A stretch of DNA of 53,828 nucleotides from Muribaculaceae bacterium. Lineage in GTDB: Bacteria; Bacteroidota; Bacteroidia; Bacteroidales; Muribaculaceae. Numbering within the stretch: position 1 is the stretch's first letter; every line of letters starts with the position of its first letter. Below, in pieces: positions 9,620 to 17,900 of this stretch. The notes beneath the pieces were generated by a model. That model was not told where the DNA came from. It saw nothing but the letters and a program-made list of their open reading frames with translations, and searched no databases. Made by a program: the position numbers and the translations under genes. The stretch lies in contig JAFZHD010000050.1 of assembly GCA_017555085.1 (NCBI GenBank), forward strand, positions 1 to 53,828. The letters run 5' to 3'.

Positions 9620-11290
9620 ATGAAATCATTCAATAAAATATTTATCGCATTGGGCTTGTCAGCATTTGCGTTGACATCATGTGTTGATGACCTCAACAAT
9701 CCCCTTATCGATGTCAATGACCTTACGCCCGATACATTTGCGGAAGACCCCAAGGGTTATATGGACCGTGTTCTTGCTGAATGCTACCAAGGTCTTGCAA
9801 CCTCAGGCTATGGTGGTCCTGGTAACTCAATCATCTCTGGTGGTGACGCCGGTGCCAACTCATTCACTCGCGCCGTATTCGTTTGTAACGAATTGACTAC
9901 CGACGAGTTTGCTTGGAAACAATTTGGTGACGCCGGTCAATACGAACTTGCTACTATGCAGTTTGCTGCCGACAACGGTGTAATGTACACAACTTACTCT
10001 CGTCTTTACACCGAAGTTGCTCTCTGTAACGAATTTATCCGTACAGTTGATAACGGTAAATTCTACCTCACAGAAGACCTTCTTCCCCTTGCTGAAGAAT
10101 ACAAACGTCAAGCAAAAGTTATTCGCGGTCTTGCATACTTCTATGCAATCGACATGTTTGGTAACGCTGGTTACTCTGACGAAACATTTGCTGCCGGTAC
10201 TGCTCCCGCACAATGGAAACGCGCCGACCTTTACAACAAGGTTGTTGGCGACCTCGAAGTAGTATCAGCCGAATGGGGCGAAACTTATGCAGAACCCTCT
10301 TATGGTTATGTTGGTAAAGAATGTTGCGACGCTCTTCTCGCTAAATTCTACCTCAATGCCGAAGTTTATACTGGTGTTCCCGCTTATGACAAGTGCTGGG
10401 ATATTTGTCAAAAAATCATCAACCACCACAAAGGTGCAGGCTTCAATGGTTCAGGTCTTGCTCAATCATACAAAGCCGTGTTTGGTGCTAACAACGACGA
10501 ATACATGTCACAAGGTTCACGCGTGAACGAAATCATCTGGGGTATCCCCCAAGACGGCAAACAACTCGAAAACTATGGTGGTACAACATTCTTCATGGCT
10601 GCTGCATCTTCAACATCAACTCCCGGTCTTGAAATGACAAATGCTGCTACTGGTTTGAACTCATCATGGACTTGTATGAACGCTCGTCAACAGTTCTCTG
10701 AAAAATTCGGCTTCGTAGGTGGTGAAACCGACGACCTCCGTGCTGCTCTTTGGATGACTGAAAAACAAGGTGCTAACATCACTAACGAGTCTATCACAAA
10801 CTTTGCCGACGGTTATGTTCCCGTTAAGTACACTAACTATGCTTATGACGAAGAAGGTAACATCGACGAAGAAAATTGTCCTCCTTCAAGCAACTCATTT
10901 GCTGATGCTGACTGGTGTGTAATTCGCCTCGCCGAAATCTACCTCAACGCTGCTGAATGTTATGTAGTAGGTCATGAAGGTGACCAAGCATCTGCTCTCG
11001 AATATGTAAACTATGTTCGCGAACGCGCAGGTGTTCCCGCATGGACAGTTGCTCAACTCACAGCCGAAAACATTCTCGACGAACGCTGCCGTGAACTTTA
11101 TGGTGAAAACGTTCGCCGCACTGACCTCGTGCGTCATGGCAAATATGCCGGTGGTGCTTACAACTGGAACTGGAAAGGCAATGTGGGCAATGGTGGTACA
11201 GAAACTCCCTTGCACATGAATGTATTCCCCATTCCTGCTACTGTAATCAGTTTCCAAAACTATACTCAAAACGACGGTTACAGCAAATAA
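9620..11290 (+). CDS. SusD-like (RagB/SusD family) glycan-binding lipoprotein
   Basis: Surface lipoprotein that closes over the SusC-like channel and binds the glycan. The 556-residue precursor has a lipobox ending in LTSC, so Cys21 is the lipidated residue, followed by the acidic DDLNN stretch. The middle has the helical TPR-like scaffold (RQAKVIRGLAYFYAIDMFG) and the C-terminal part the conserved RLAEIYLNAAECY and ILDERCRELYGE motifs. It sits between the SusC-like and SusE-like genes in one operon. No enzyme accompanies it, so the ligand cannot be named. Confidence 0.96.
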   Translation: MKSFNKIFIALGLSAFALTSCVDDLNNPLIDVNDLTPDTFAEDPKGYMDRVLAECYQGLATSGYGGPGNSIISGGDAGANSFTRAVFVCNELTTDEFAWKQFGDAGQYELATMQFAADNGVMYTTYSRLYTEVALCNEFIRTVDNGKFYLTEDLLPLAEEYKRQAKVIRGLAYFYAIDMFGNAGYSDETFAAGTAPAQWKRADLYNKVVGDLEVVSAEWGETYAEPSYGYVGKECCDALLAKFYLNAEVYTGVPAYDKCWDICQKIINHHKGAGFNGSGLAQSYKAVFGANNDEYMSQGSRVNEIIWGIPQDGKQLENYGGTTFFMAAASSTSTPGLEMTNAATGLNSSWTCMNARQQFSEKFGFVGGETDDLRAALWMTEKQGANITNESITNFADGYVPVKYTNYAYDEEGNIDEENCPPSSNSFADADWCVIRLAEIYLNAAECYVVGHEGDQASALEYVNYVRERAGVPAWTVAQLTAENILDERCRELYGENVRRTDLVRHGKYAGGAYNWNWKGNVGNGGTETPLHMNVFPIPATVISFQNYTQNDGYSK

Positions 11291-11327
11291 TCAAAAACTC
11301 ATTGTTTAATATCTAACACGAGTAAAA

Positions 11328-12572
11328 ATGAAAAAATTATCAATATTGTTTGCGTGCTTGTTGGCAGTACTCGGCATCAGCAGTTGTCAAGACACCGACC
11401 CGCAATATCAAAACCCCACTAAGTTTGTGCTCAACACGCCTGCATTGGTAAATCAGTTGTATGAACTTAGTGCCGATGGTACAATTGACCTCTCATGGTC
11501 ACAACCCGACTATGGTTATGCAGCAACTGCGGCATACTATGTTCAGGTTTCACTTGATGGTGCTGACTCTACATTTGTAGAATGCGGTACTAAATATGTA
11601 AAATGCTACGCACAAGTTAAAGCGTCGGAAGTTGCTGAAGCAATCTGCAAACTCCGTGGCATCGAAAGCGAAGATGATTATACCGACGAACCCGCTCGCA
11701 AAGTTTACTTCCGCGTGCGTGCTCTCATCGACGGTATCGAAGGCAGCGAAATTCTCTCAAATGTGATTGCCCTCAATCAAGTTAAAGAGTATTGCGCTAT
11801 TCAATCACCCGGCTACATCTACCTCATCGGTAACGTTGGCGGTTGGACTGGTCCTGATGCTGCTAATGCCGACGCTCTTGCTAAATGGCGTCTCTTTGAA
11901 AGCGCAACAGCAATCGGTAGCAAAATCTACTCTGGTGTATTTGATATGCCCGCTGGCGAACTCATCTTCCGTTTCTATACCGAATTGACCGGTTGGGACG
12001 GTGGTGCATCAGTAGGTATGCAAGCCGAAGACAACCCCGTTGCAATTGAACTCACTGACGGTATGTACAACGGTACTCTCGTTGCTCCTGGTAAAGGCTC
12101 TGTTCAAATTCTTGACTGGGCAGGTGGTAGCATGAAGATTACTGTTAACCTCAGCGGTAAAGTTCCCTCAATGATTCTCGAAGCAGGTGGCGTTGACACT
12201 AACGGCAAGAAATTCATCTACATTGTTGGTCCCGTATCAGGTTGGACTGAACCCTCAGAAGCAAATGCTGCTCACTACGAAGACTTCAAGCTCTATGACC
12301 TCGAAGACAACGGCGTTTACTCTGCAACATTCAACCTCGCTGCTGACCAAGGTATGTTCCGCTTCTACAAAGCCCTCACAGGCTGGGACGGCGGTGCTTC
12401 TTACGGCTCACAAGTTGAAGACGCAATGGTTGACATTGAATTGGCTGATGGCGTTTATTCAGGTCTTGCCGTTGCAGGTAAAGGTGGTTGGAACATCGCA
12501 GGCTGGGACGGTGGCAAACTCGCTATCTCGGTTGATACTAACACCAACAAAGTGACTTTCACTAAACAATAA
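11328..12572 (+). CDS. SusE-like outer-membrane lipoprotein with two carbohydrate-binding modules
   Basis: A 414-residue predicted surface glycan-binding protein. The lipobox GISSC makes Cys20 the lipidation site. Residues about 30-140 form an Ig-like SusE N-terminal domain (FVLNTP, YYVQVSLDG). Two tandem modules follow, about 162-282 and 295-414. Both have the pattern IY(L/I)(I/V)G...GW, FRFY..LTGWDGGAS.G.Q.ED, and (L/I)A.G or WAGG, typical of starch-binding SusE/SusF domains. The two copies are so alike that they look like an internal duplication. The spacing of 37 bases from the SusD-like gene supports one transcript. Confidence 0.85.
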   Translation: MKKLSILFACLLAVLGISSCQDTDPQYQNPTKFVLNTPALVNQLYELSADGTIDLSWSQPDYGYAATAAYYVQVSLDGADSTFVECGTKYVKCYAQVKASEVAEAICKLRGIESEDDYTDEPARKVYFRVRALIDGIEGSEILSNVIALNQVKEYCAIQSPGYIYLIGNVGGWTGPDAANADALAKWRLFESATAIGSKIYSGVFDMPAGELIFRFYTELTGWDGGASVGMQAEDNPVAIELTDGMYNGTLVAPGKGSVQILDWAGGSMKITVNLSGKVPSMILEAGGVDTNGKKFIYIVGPVSGWTEPSEANAAHYEDFKLYDLEDNGVYSATFNLAADQGMFRFYKALTGWDGGASYGSQVEDAMVDIELADGVYSGLAVAGKGGWNIAGWDGGKLAISVDTNTNKVTFTKQ

Positions 12573-12583
12573 AGATTAAACAA

Positions 12584-12613
12584 TAACCTTGTGGTCGCAA
12601 GGCCGCAAGGTTA
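12584..12613 (+). promoter_or_regulatory. GNRA-capped intercistronic hairpin
   Basis: Thirty bases form an uninterrupted 13-bp stem (outer part TAACCTTG/CAAGGTTA, two G-T wobbles inside) closed by the tetraloop GCAA. No T-run follows, so it is unlikely to be a simple terminator. It occupies half of the 63-base gap between the SusE-like and SusF-like genes. A role in mRNA processing, stability or partial attenuation is an inference. Confidence 0.7.
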
Positions 12614-12635
12614 CTAAAAATCAAAATAAGAAATT

Positions 12636-14102
12636 ATGAAGAAATTAAGCATAATGTTAATGGCGGCTCTCGCATTGGGCTTCACTTCATGTGAAGACTA
12701 CGGCACAACTGCTGTACCCCAAAGCAATCCTCAACTTCCCGCCATGGATGCTGAGAGCCTCGTAGTTGCTCCTGGCGACACTGTTGTCGATTTGGCTGCT
12801 GTGGCAAACATCACAGTGCTCAATGTTGTTGAGGTTAAAGATCTTCCCGAAGTGGCAAACCTCGAGTTTGTTATGGAAGTGGCTAAAACCGAAAATTTTG
12901 CTAACGCAAAACAAGTGGCAACAACTGTTGCTGATAATGTAGTGACAGTGGCTGCTGCCGACTGGCAGGCTGCTCACCTTGAAGTATTTGGCAAAAACCC
13001 CAAAGAACAAGACGCTTATGTTCGTTTTGCTCCCTATGTAGTAAACGGTTCATCAAAAGTTCGTCTTAATAATGCCGATTACTTTGTTGGCACCGGCAAA
13101 GTGAAAGTTACTCCTTATCCCGCACCTTTCTTTATTGACGAAGTTTACAACCTCGAAGCAAATGGCGTAGTAGTTGCTGAACTCAAAGGCGAAAAAGGTG
13201 ATGTATATGACAACCCCAACTTCAAAGTTGCTGTAACAATCGATGTTGAAGATATCATCGACGGCGAAACTTGGGCTTGGCGCATTGTTGCTAAAAACGC
13301 TGCTGAAGGCACTGAACGCACTGTATTTGCTCCCGAAGCCGACTTTGCAGATGCTGAAGAAGGTGTTCTCGAAACAAACGTTGACGGCTATGTTCCCGGT
13401 TATGGTAACTTCCCCATCGACGGCCGTTGGATCTTCTCTTTCAATGCCGAAACTCTCGCATTCTCAATCAAAGAAGCTCCTGCTGAAATGAACATGATTG
13501 GCGGTTTCTGTGGTTGGAACTGGGATAACGCACCTTCAATGATTCGCGTAAACAGCCACCCCGGCCTCTATTGGACTATCCAGTATGTTAACGCTAACGA
13601 AGGCTTCAAATTCAACGCTTCTCGCGCATGGGACGGTGGCGAATTTGGCTACGGCGCTGCTGTATCTGAAAATTCAGTTGCAGAAGTTGTTAACGACGGT
13701 GGTAACTTCGCAGTAACAGAAGCAGGTTGGTACATCTTCGTTATCGACAACACAACAGGTGTTCCCGTATTGAGCATCCTCGAACCCAATGTTTATGTAT
13801 TTGGTTCGGCTGCTGGTGGCTCATGGAGCGCATCTGACGACTGGAAATTCCAGATTGTGGGCGACCGTGACGCCGAATGGCCTTTCGTTTCACCTGCGGT
13901 TCTTGCAACCGACGGAACCGAACAAAGCTGCTTGCGTCTCTGCATCCAGTTGCCCGGTTGTGACTGGTGGCAGTCTGAGTTCATCTTCTATGAAGACGGT
14001 GTGATTGACTATCGTGCCGATGGCGGTGACCAAGCCCGCATTGGTAACCCCGCAGGTAGAGTTTACCTCAACTTCGTTACTGGTAAGGGTAAAGTAGAAT
14101 AA
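12636..14102 (+). CDS. SusF-like outer-membrane lipoprotein
   Basis: A 488-residue predicted glycan-binding surface protein, last in the SusCDEF-like operon. The lipobox FTSC gives Cys19. The first third holds Ig-like repeats related to SusE/SusF N-termini (LEFVMEVAKTENFANAKQVAT). Around residues 285-370 is a starch-binding-type module (MIGGFCGWNWDNAP, FKFNASRAWDGGEFGYG). A last module (YVFGSAAGGSW) ends the protein. Its WDGG motif is shared with the SusE-like protein, pointing to a common ligand. It begins with MKKLSI like the previous gene. A strong terminator follows. Confidence 0.82.
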   Translation: MKKLSIMLMAALALGFTSCEDYGTTAVPQSNPQLPAMDAESLVVAPGDTVVDLAAVANITVLNVVEVKDLPEVANLEFVMEVAKTENFANAKQVATTVADNVVTVAAADWQAAHLEVFGKNPKEQDAYVRFAPYVVNGSSKVRLNNADYFVGTGKVKVTPYPAPFFIDEVYNLEANGVVVAELKGEKGDVYDNPNFKVAVTIDVEDIIDGETWAWRIVAKNAAEGTERTVFAPEADFADAEEGVLETNVDGYVPGYGNFPIDGRWIFSFNAETLAFSIKEAPAEMNMIGGFCGWNWDNAPSMIRVNSHPGLYWTIQYVNANEGFKFNASRAWDGGEFGYGAAVSENSVAEVVNDGGNFAVTEAGWYIFVIDNTTGVPVLSILEPNVYVFGSAAGGSWSASDDWKFQIVGDRDAEWPFVSPAVLATDGTEQSCLRLCIQLPGCDWWQSEFIFYEDGVIDYRADGGDQARIGNPAGRVYLNFVTGKGKVE

Positions 14103-14125
14103 TACATTCTAAAGCTCACATAGGC

Positions 14126-14154
14126 AACGGCCGTCCTTTCAGGGCGGCCGTTTT
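14126..14154 (+). terminator. Terminator of the SusCDEF-like operon
   Basis: Stem ACGGCCGTCC/GGGCGGCCGT (one T-G pair) with loop TTTCA, followed by TTTT, 24 bases after the stop codon. Confidence 0.88.
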
Positions 14155-14155
14155 C

Positions 14156-14288
14156 TGTTGATGGCGGCTGCAAGTGCAAGTCCTCCTCTGCTTTTTGCGT
14201 GGCAAAAAATAGGGGAGGTGGGGCGAAGCCCCGGAGGGGTGGAGTAAAATAATGTCGAAACAGCTATGTTTGGCAAACCCCCTCCGAA
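14156..14288. repeat. Long repeat A, copy 1 (palindromic element, left half)
   Basis: 133 bases that recur at 19897-20029 with about four differences. It contains hairpin P1 (TTTTTGC, GTG, GCAAAAA), flanked by CCTCCTCT and AGGGGAGG, then hairpin P2 (GGGGC-GAA-GCCCC at 14220-14232). A linker with AAAATAAT leads to CCCCCTCCG, which pairs with the earlier CGGAGGGG. Confidence 0.9.
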
Positions 14289-14340
14289 TTGTGTTCACAA
14301 TTCTCGTCCCCCTATCCGCTGCGCGGCAGGAGGACACTTG
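14277..14340. repeat. Right arm of palindromic element, copy 1
   Basis: Begins ACCCCCTCCG and then has the 18-base inverted repeat GAATTGTGTTCACAATTC. It continues CTCGTCCCCCTAT, the small palindrome CCGC-TGC-GCGG, and ends CAGGAGGACACTTG. The first 39 bases are identical to 19563-19601. Together with the preceding left half it makes one imperfect palindrome of about 170 bases. Confidence 0.85.
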
Positions 14341-14390
14341 TCCGGTGTAGCCCCGGGAGTAAAAAAAGACGTAACTGTCTATGTCAGCTT

Positions 14391-14526
14391 TTCACCCCCT
14401 TCGAACTCGCGAGCTCGTTCTGGTACGGTGAGTCTCGCCATCGTGCACCGGCAAGCCGACAAGCACTGCTCGCTCACTCGTGAACTAAAGGTTCCCCCTA
14501 TCCGCTGCGCGGCAGAGGGACACTTG
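14391..14526. repeat. Long repeat B, copy 1 (expanded right arm)
   Basis: 136 bases, about 97 percent identical to 19736-19871. It has the right-arm plan (CCCCC, then GAACTCGCGAGCTCGTTC, later CCCCCTAT-CCGCTGCGCGG-CAG, then GGACACTTG). About 70 extra GC-rich bases sit between the first palindrome and the CCCCCTAT segment. Confidence 0.88.
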
Positions 14527-14786
14527 TTAACACTGCTGCGTGGCACGTATGCGCATAAGTAAGACTCACCGTAATTAGGCACGAAGTGCCGGGAGAGGGT
14601 GGCGAATAACTCTTATCTACCAGGTTGGCGCCAATGGCAACCGATTTTAGAGCCGCTATCCACTCACTTTTTAGATGTTTTGGTTGATTGTGCCGATTTA
14701 TTGGTGAATTGTGCGGTTGTTGGGGCATTTTTTGTCTTTTCCCTTAAAATATCGGGGTAAATACTTGGAAGATAGTTAAAATTCGC
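14527..14786. other. Remainder of the intergenic region before the first giant gene
   Basis: No gene. At 14578-14590 is another P2-type hairpin (GGCAC-GAA-GTGCC) followed by GGGAGAGGGT, a likely decayed left arm of the same repeat family. The remaining AT-rich stretch up to the promoter shows nothing else I can name. Confidence 0.5.
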
Positions 14787-14794
14787 TATATTTG
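14765..14794 (+). promoter_or_regulatory. Promoter for the first giant T9SS-cargo gene
   Basis: TTG at 14765-14767, 19 bases, then TATATTTG at 14787-14794. The leader would be about 115 bases. Confidence 0.65.
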
Positions 14795-14916
14795 CATTTT
14801 GTTAATTGTATATAGCCGAATTGTCCTTATTTTGTACCTGAAAACGCAAAGGCCAAACCTTCAATCGGTTATGTATAACTGCATAAAATAAATAATAACC
14901 AATAAACTATGATATT

Positions 14917-17900
14917 ATGAAGCATTTATCTACCTTACTGATGACATTGGTCATGGTATTTGTAGCGGCTGTACCGAAAGCCCATGCGGAAAGTGCCTAT
15001 AACTTTTCGTTGGCTACAAACTATGACTGGTTTACTAATTACACGAATCCTGGTACTGATGCCCGTCAATGTTCATTAGGTCCTAATGGCCAAATTTATG
15101 CATTATCAAATACTGCCGAGTTTGCAACAGGCATTTTGGGCGTTTATCGAATAGGCCAAAGCGGTGGTGCGCTCATAAACACTGGTATGGCTACTGCCGG
15201 TTGGGGTAACGCATTTGACGATTCTGGAAACTATGTCTATCATGCCAATTATGGAACCAATCGAGGCGGTACTCAAAAATATACTTCAACAGCAACATGC
15301 TTCCGTCACAAAGTTTTAGCTACTGACGGCACATTGACTGGTGGCGCCTATATTGATGCCACTTCAATCAACTTTGGTCGTGTGTCATGGTATATTGATG
15401 CAACGGGTAATGTGGCATCTGGAACTGGCTACATTTGGACAGTTCCAAGCACAGCCGACCCCAATATCTTGGCGTTGAAAATTGTTAATAGTGCAGTTAC
15501 GCAAAAGTTGTCGTTCAATGTTAATGATGCAGGTATTGATATGACTGGTATTGGTGTAGACTGCCAAATTCAATTTTATGACACTCAAAATGCCACAAGC
15601 CACAAATGTATGTTGCACTTGCGCGGTAAAGGTATTTATGATCTCACATTGAACATCAATACGCAGAAAATCACATCGTGCAAACAGATTACAGATGCCA
15701 ATGCCAACTCGAACAGTTTGGGTACACACATCTTTACATTCAAAGACCGTAAATTTGTTGTTCGCAATACTCGTCGAGTAGGTTCAACAGGTGGCGAAAA
15801 GAACTTGTGTACAGAGTTTGAGATTTTGGATATTACCGATAGTTACACAAACCCTGTTTCTTATGGTGTGCGCGACCCGTTCCCCAATGCTTCTGCGGGT
15901 GCAAATACAGGTTCATATATCCAGACAAGTGTGTCGGGCGATGTAGCTAAAATTTATGCGTATGCTATGGGTAACGGTGTTGCTTGTTATACATTTACAG
16001 CAACAGCAAAACCTACAACTCCCACAACGCCTGTCACTAATTTTACCGCAACGCTAGTTGATGATGCTAGCCCCTCGTATGTAGGTCGTCAAAATGTCAA
16101 CTTGGTGTGGGCTAAAGACGCAAGTTGGAGCATTCAGCCCACAAGTTACAAAGTGGAATACCGATATACTTACGGCTCAACAACTACCGATTGGAAAACA
16201 TTGGGCACAACTTCAACGCTTCCCACTGCAAGCAGTCCCTATGTTCACTATGATGTGAAATATACCAAGTCTGGTACAAGTAATTTGGCTACAACCTACC
16301 AATATCGTGTAACTCCCATTTTCAGTACTGGAACTGGTGCAGTGAGTTCAACACCAAGTGTTTCGCCCAAGTTTATTCCCATCACACCCCGATGGATTTA
16401 TATCTTCGGTGAACAGGCCTATCAAGGTCTTTGCATGACTCAACTCTATTGGGAGTATCCCGGTTATGGTTTGAAGCCTGACTCTTATGAAATCTATCGC
16501 GACGGCGAGTCTATTACTGGCGAATCTCGCGTGGCTGCATTTGTTAAGGTTGACTATGATGCTAAACCCAATACTACCCACAACTACGAAATCACAACTT
16601 ATTATAATGGCTTGGACAACAGCACGCCTGCAAGAAGCGAAGTCAGAACAGCAACAATCGGTGCGCGTGACTGGTCTAAACCCAAATATACTGTAACCGA
16701 GATTTATAACTTTGACCTTGATGTTGATCACAAAGAGTTTGAAATCGAGGCTGCTGCTCATGCGACAAACTTTACTGTTCGTGACTGCTATCCACAAGGT
16801 ACATTCAAAAACGGTAAATGGTATATTGCTCAAATGTATGACGATCAAGTTAATCGTAATTTGCATGATGTATACAGCTCAAGTTACATTGAAGGTAATT
16901 CATGGTCAACATATATTGATGAATGTGTGGCCAAAGGTTCGGTAGGTAGCATTCTCGTGTTTGACGGCGATGCACAATCACAAGCCAATGGCAAGATGGT
17001 TGGCGGTAAAAAATTGCCCATCGACTTGCGCGTTTATCAAAACCGTGGTGTCGGTGTTGACGATGCGGGCAATGTGTTTGTTCGCGGTATCGCAAAAACC
17101 ACTTCAACCAAGGCCGATTATTCTTATTGCCACGACTTTGAATATGCAATGACCGCGGGTGTTGTGTGTAAGGCCAATGCCGACGGCTCATATACTCCCT
17201 ACACTGTTGATTTCAAGGGCGCAGGAATCGATTTTGCCGAAATGTCACAAGACACAGACGGTCCTCTTGAAGGTCGTTGCGACTATTTCTCAATGAAGGG
17301 CGATGTGTTTAGCGACGAAGGCGCATATCTCTATGTAGCACCCTCTCAAACAAAGGCTGTTTATGTGATTAAACTCAAAGCATCTGGTTCTACTGTTACT
17401 GCAACAAAAGAGGGTGTTTACTTTGAGCACGGCACAAACCAAAATACGACATCAGGAACTAAACCCTATACTGCCTCAATCGAAAATTATGCATTCCCCG
17501 TGAACTGCGAAGGTCGCGAAGGCAATCAGTTTATCCACAACGTGCGCTCAAACATCTTCCGCAACCTCAAAATGGATAATAGCGGCACAGTTCAATATGA
17601 TGAAGAACTTTGGACCGGTACAGGTGCAAGCAAGGTGGTATTAAGCAACAAGCCTTATAGTTATAATGTATCGGGTGTTGAAGGTTATGCAACAGCCAAC
17701 CCCAACTTGAATGTAGAAGGTCGTATCTATGACTTCCACTCTCGCGTAAATAACCCCGGTGGCTCAACATTTGAATTTAACGGCGAATTGTTTATTGTGA
17801 CTCCCATTTCGCAATACTCAATTAACGCAGGTTCATTCTATTTGGGTCGCGGTTTCCGCAAAACGATCTCTGTTGACCCCGTGACCGGTGCTGCAACACG

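Noticed and set aside
14156..14526. Intact insertion sequence in the repeat block
   Set aside because: No transposase-length ORF and no target duplication visible; the elements are small and non-coding.
14116..14582. Minus-strand ORFs of 73 and 67 codons in the repeat block
   Set aside because: They lie wholly inside the palindromic repeats. Related peptides arise in the second block only because the repeats are copied; they have no start context and no family match I recognise.
16348..16866. 172-codon antisense ORF inside giant gene 1
   Set aside because: The sense frame has a signal peptide, a sorting domain and a full-length paralog; the antisense peptide has none of these.
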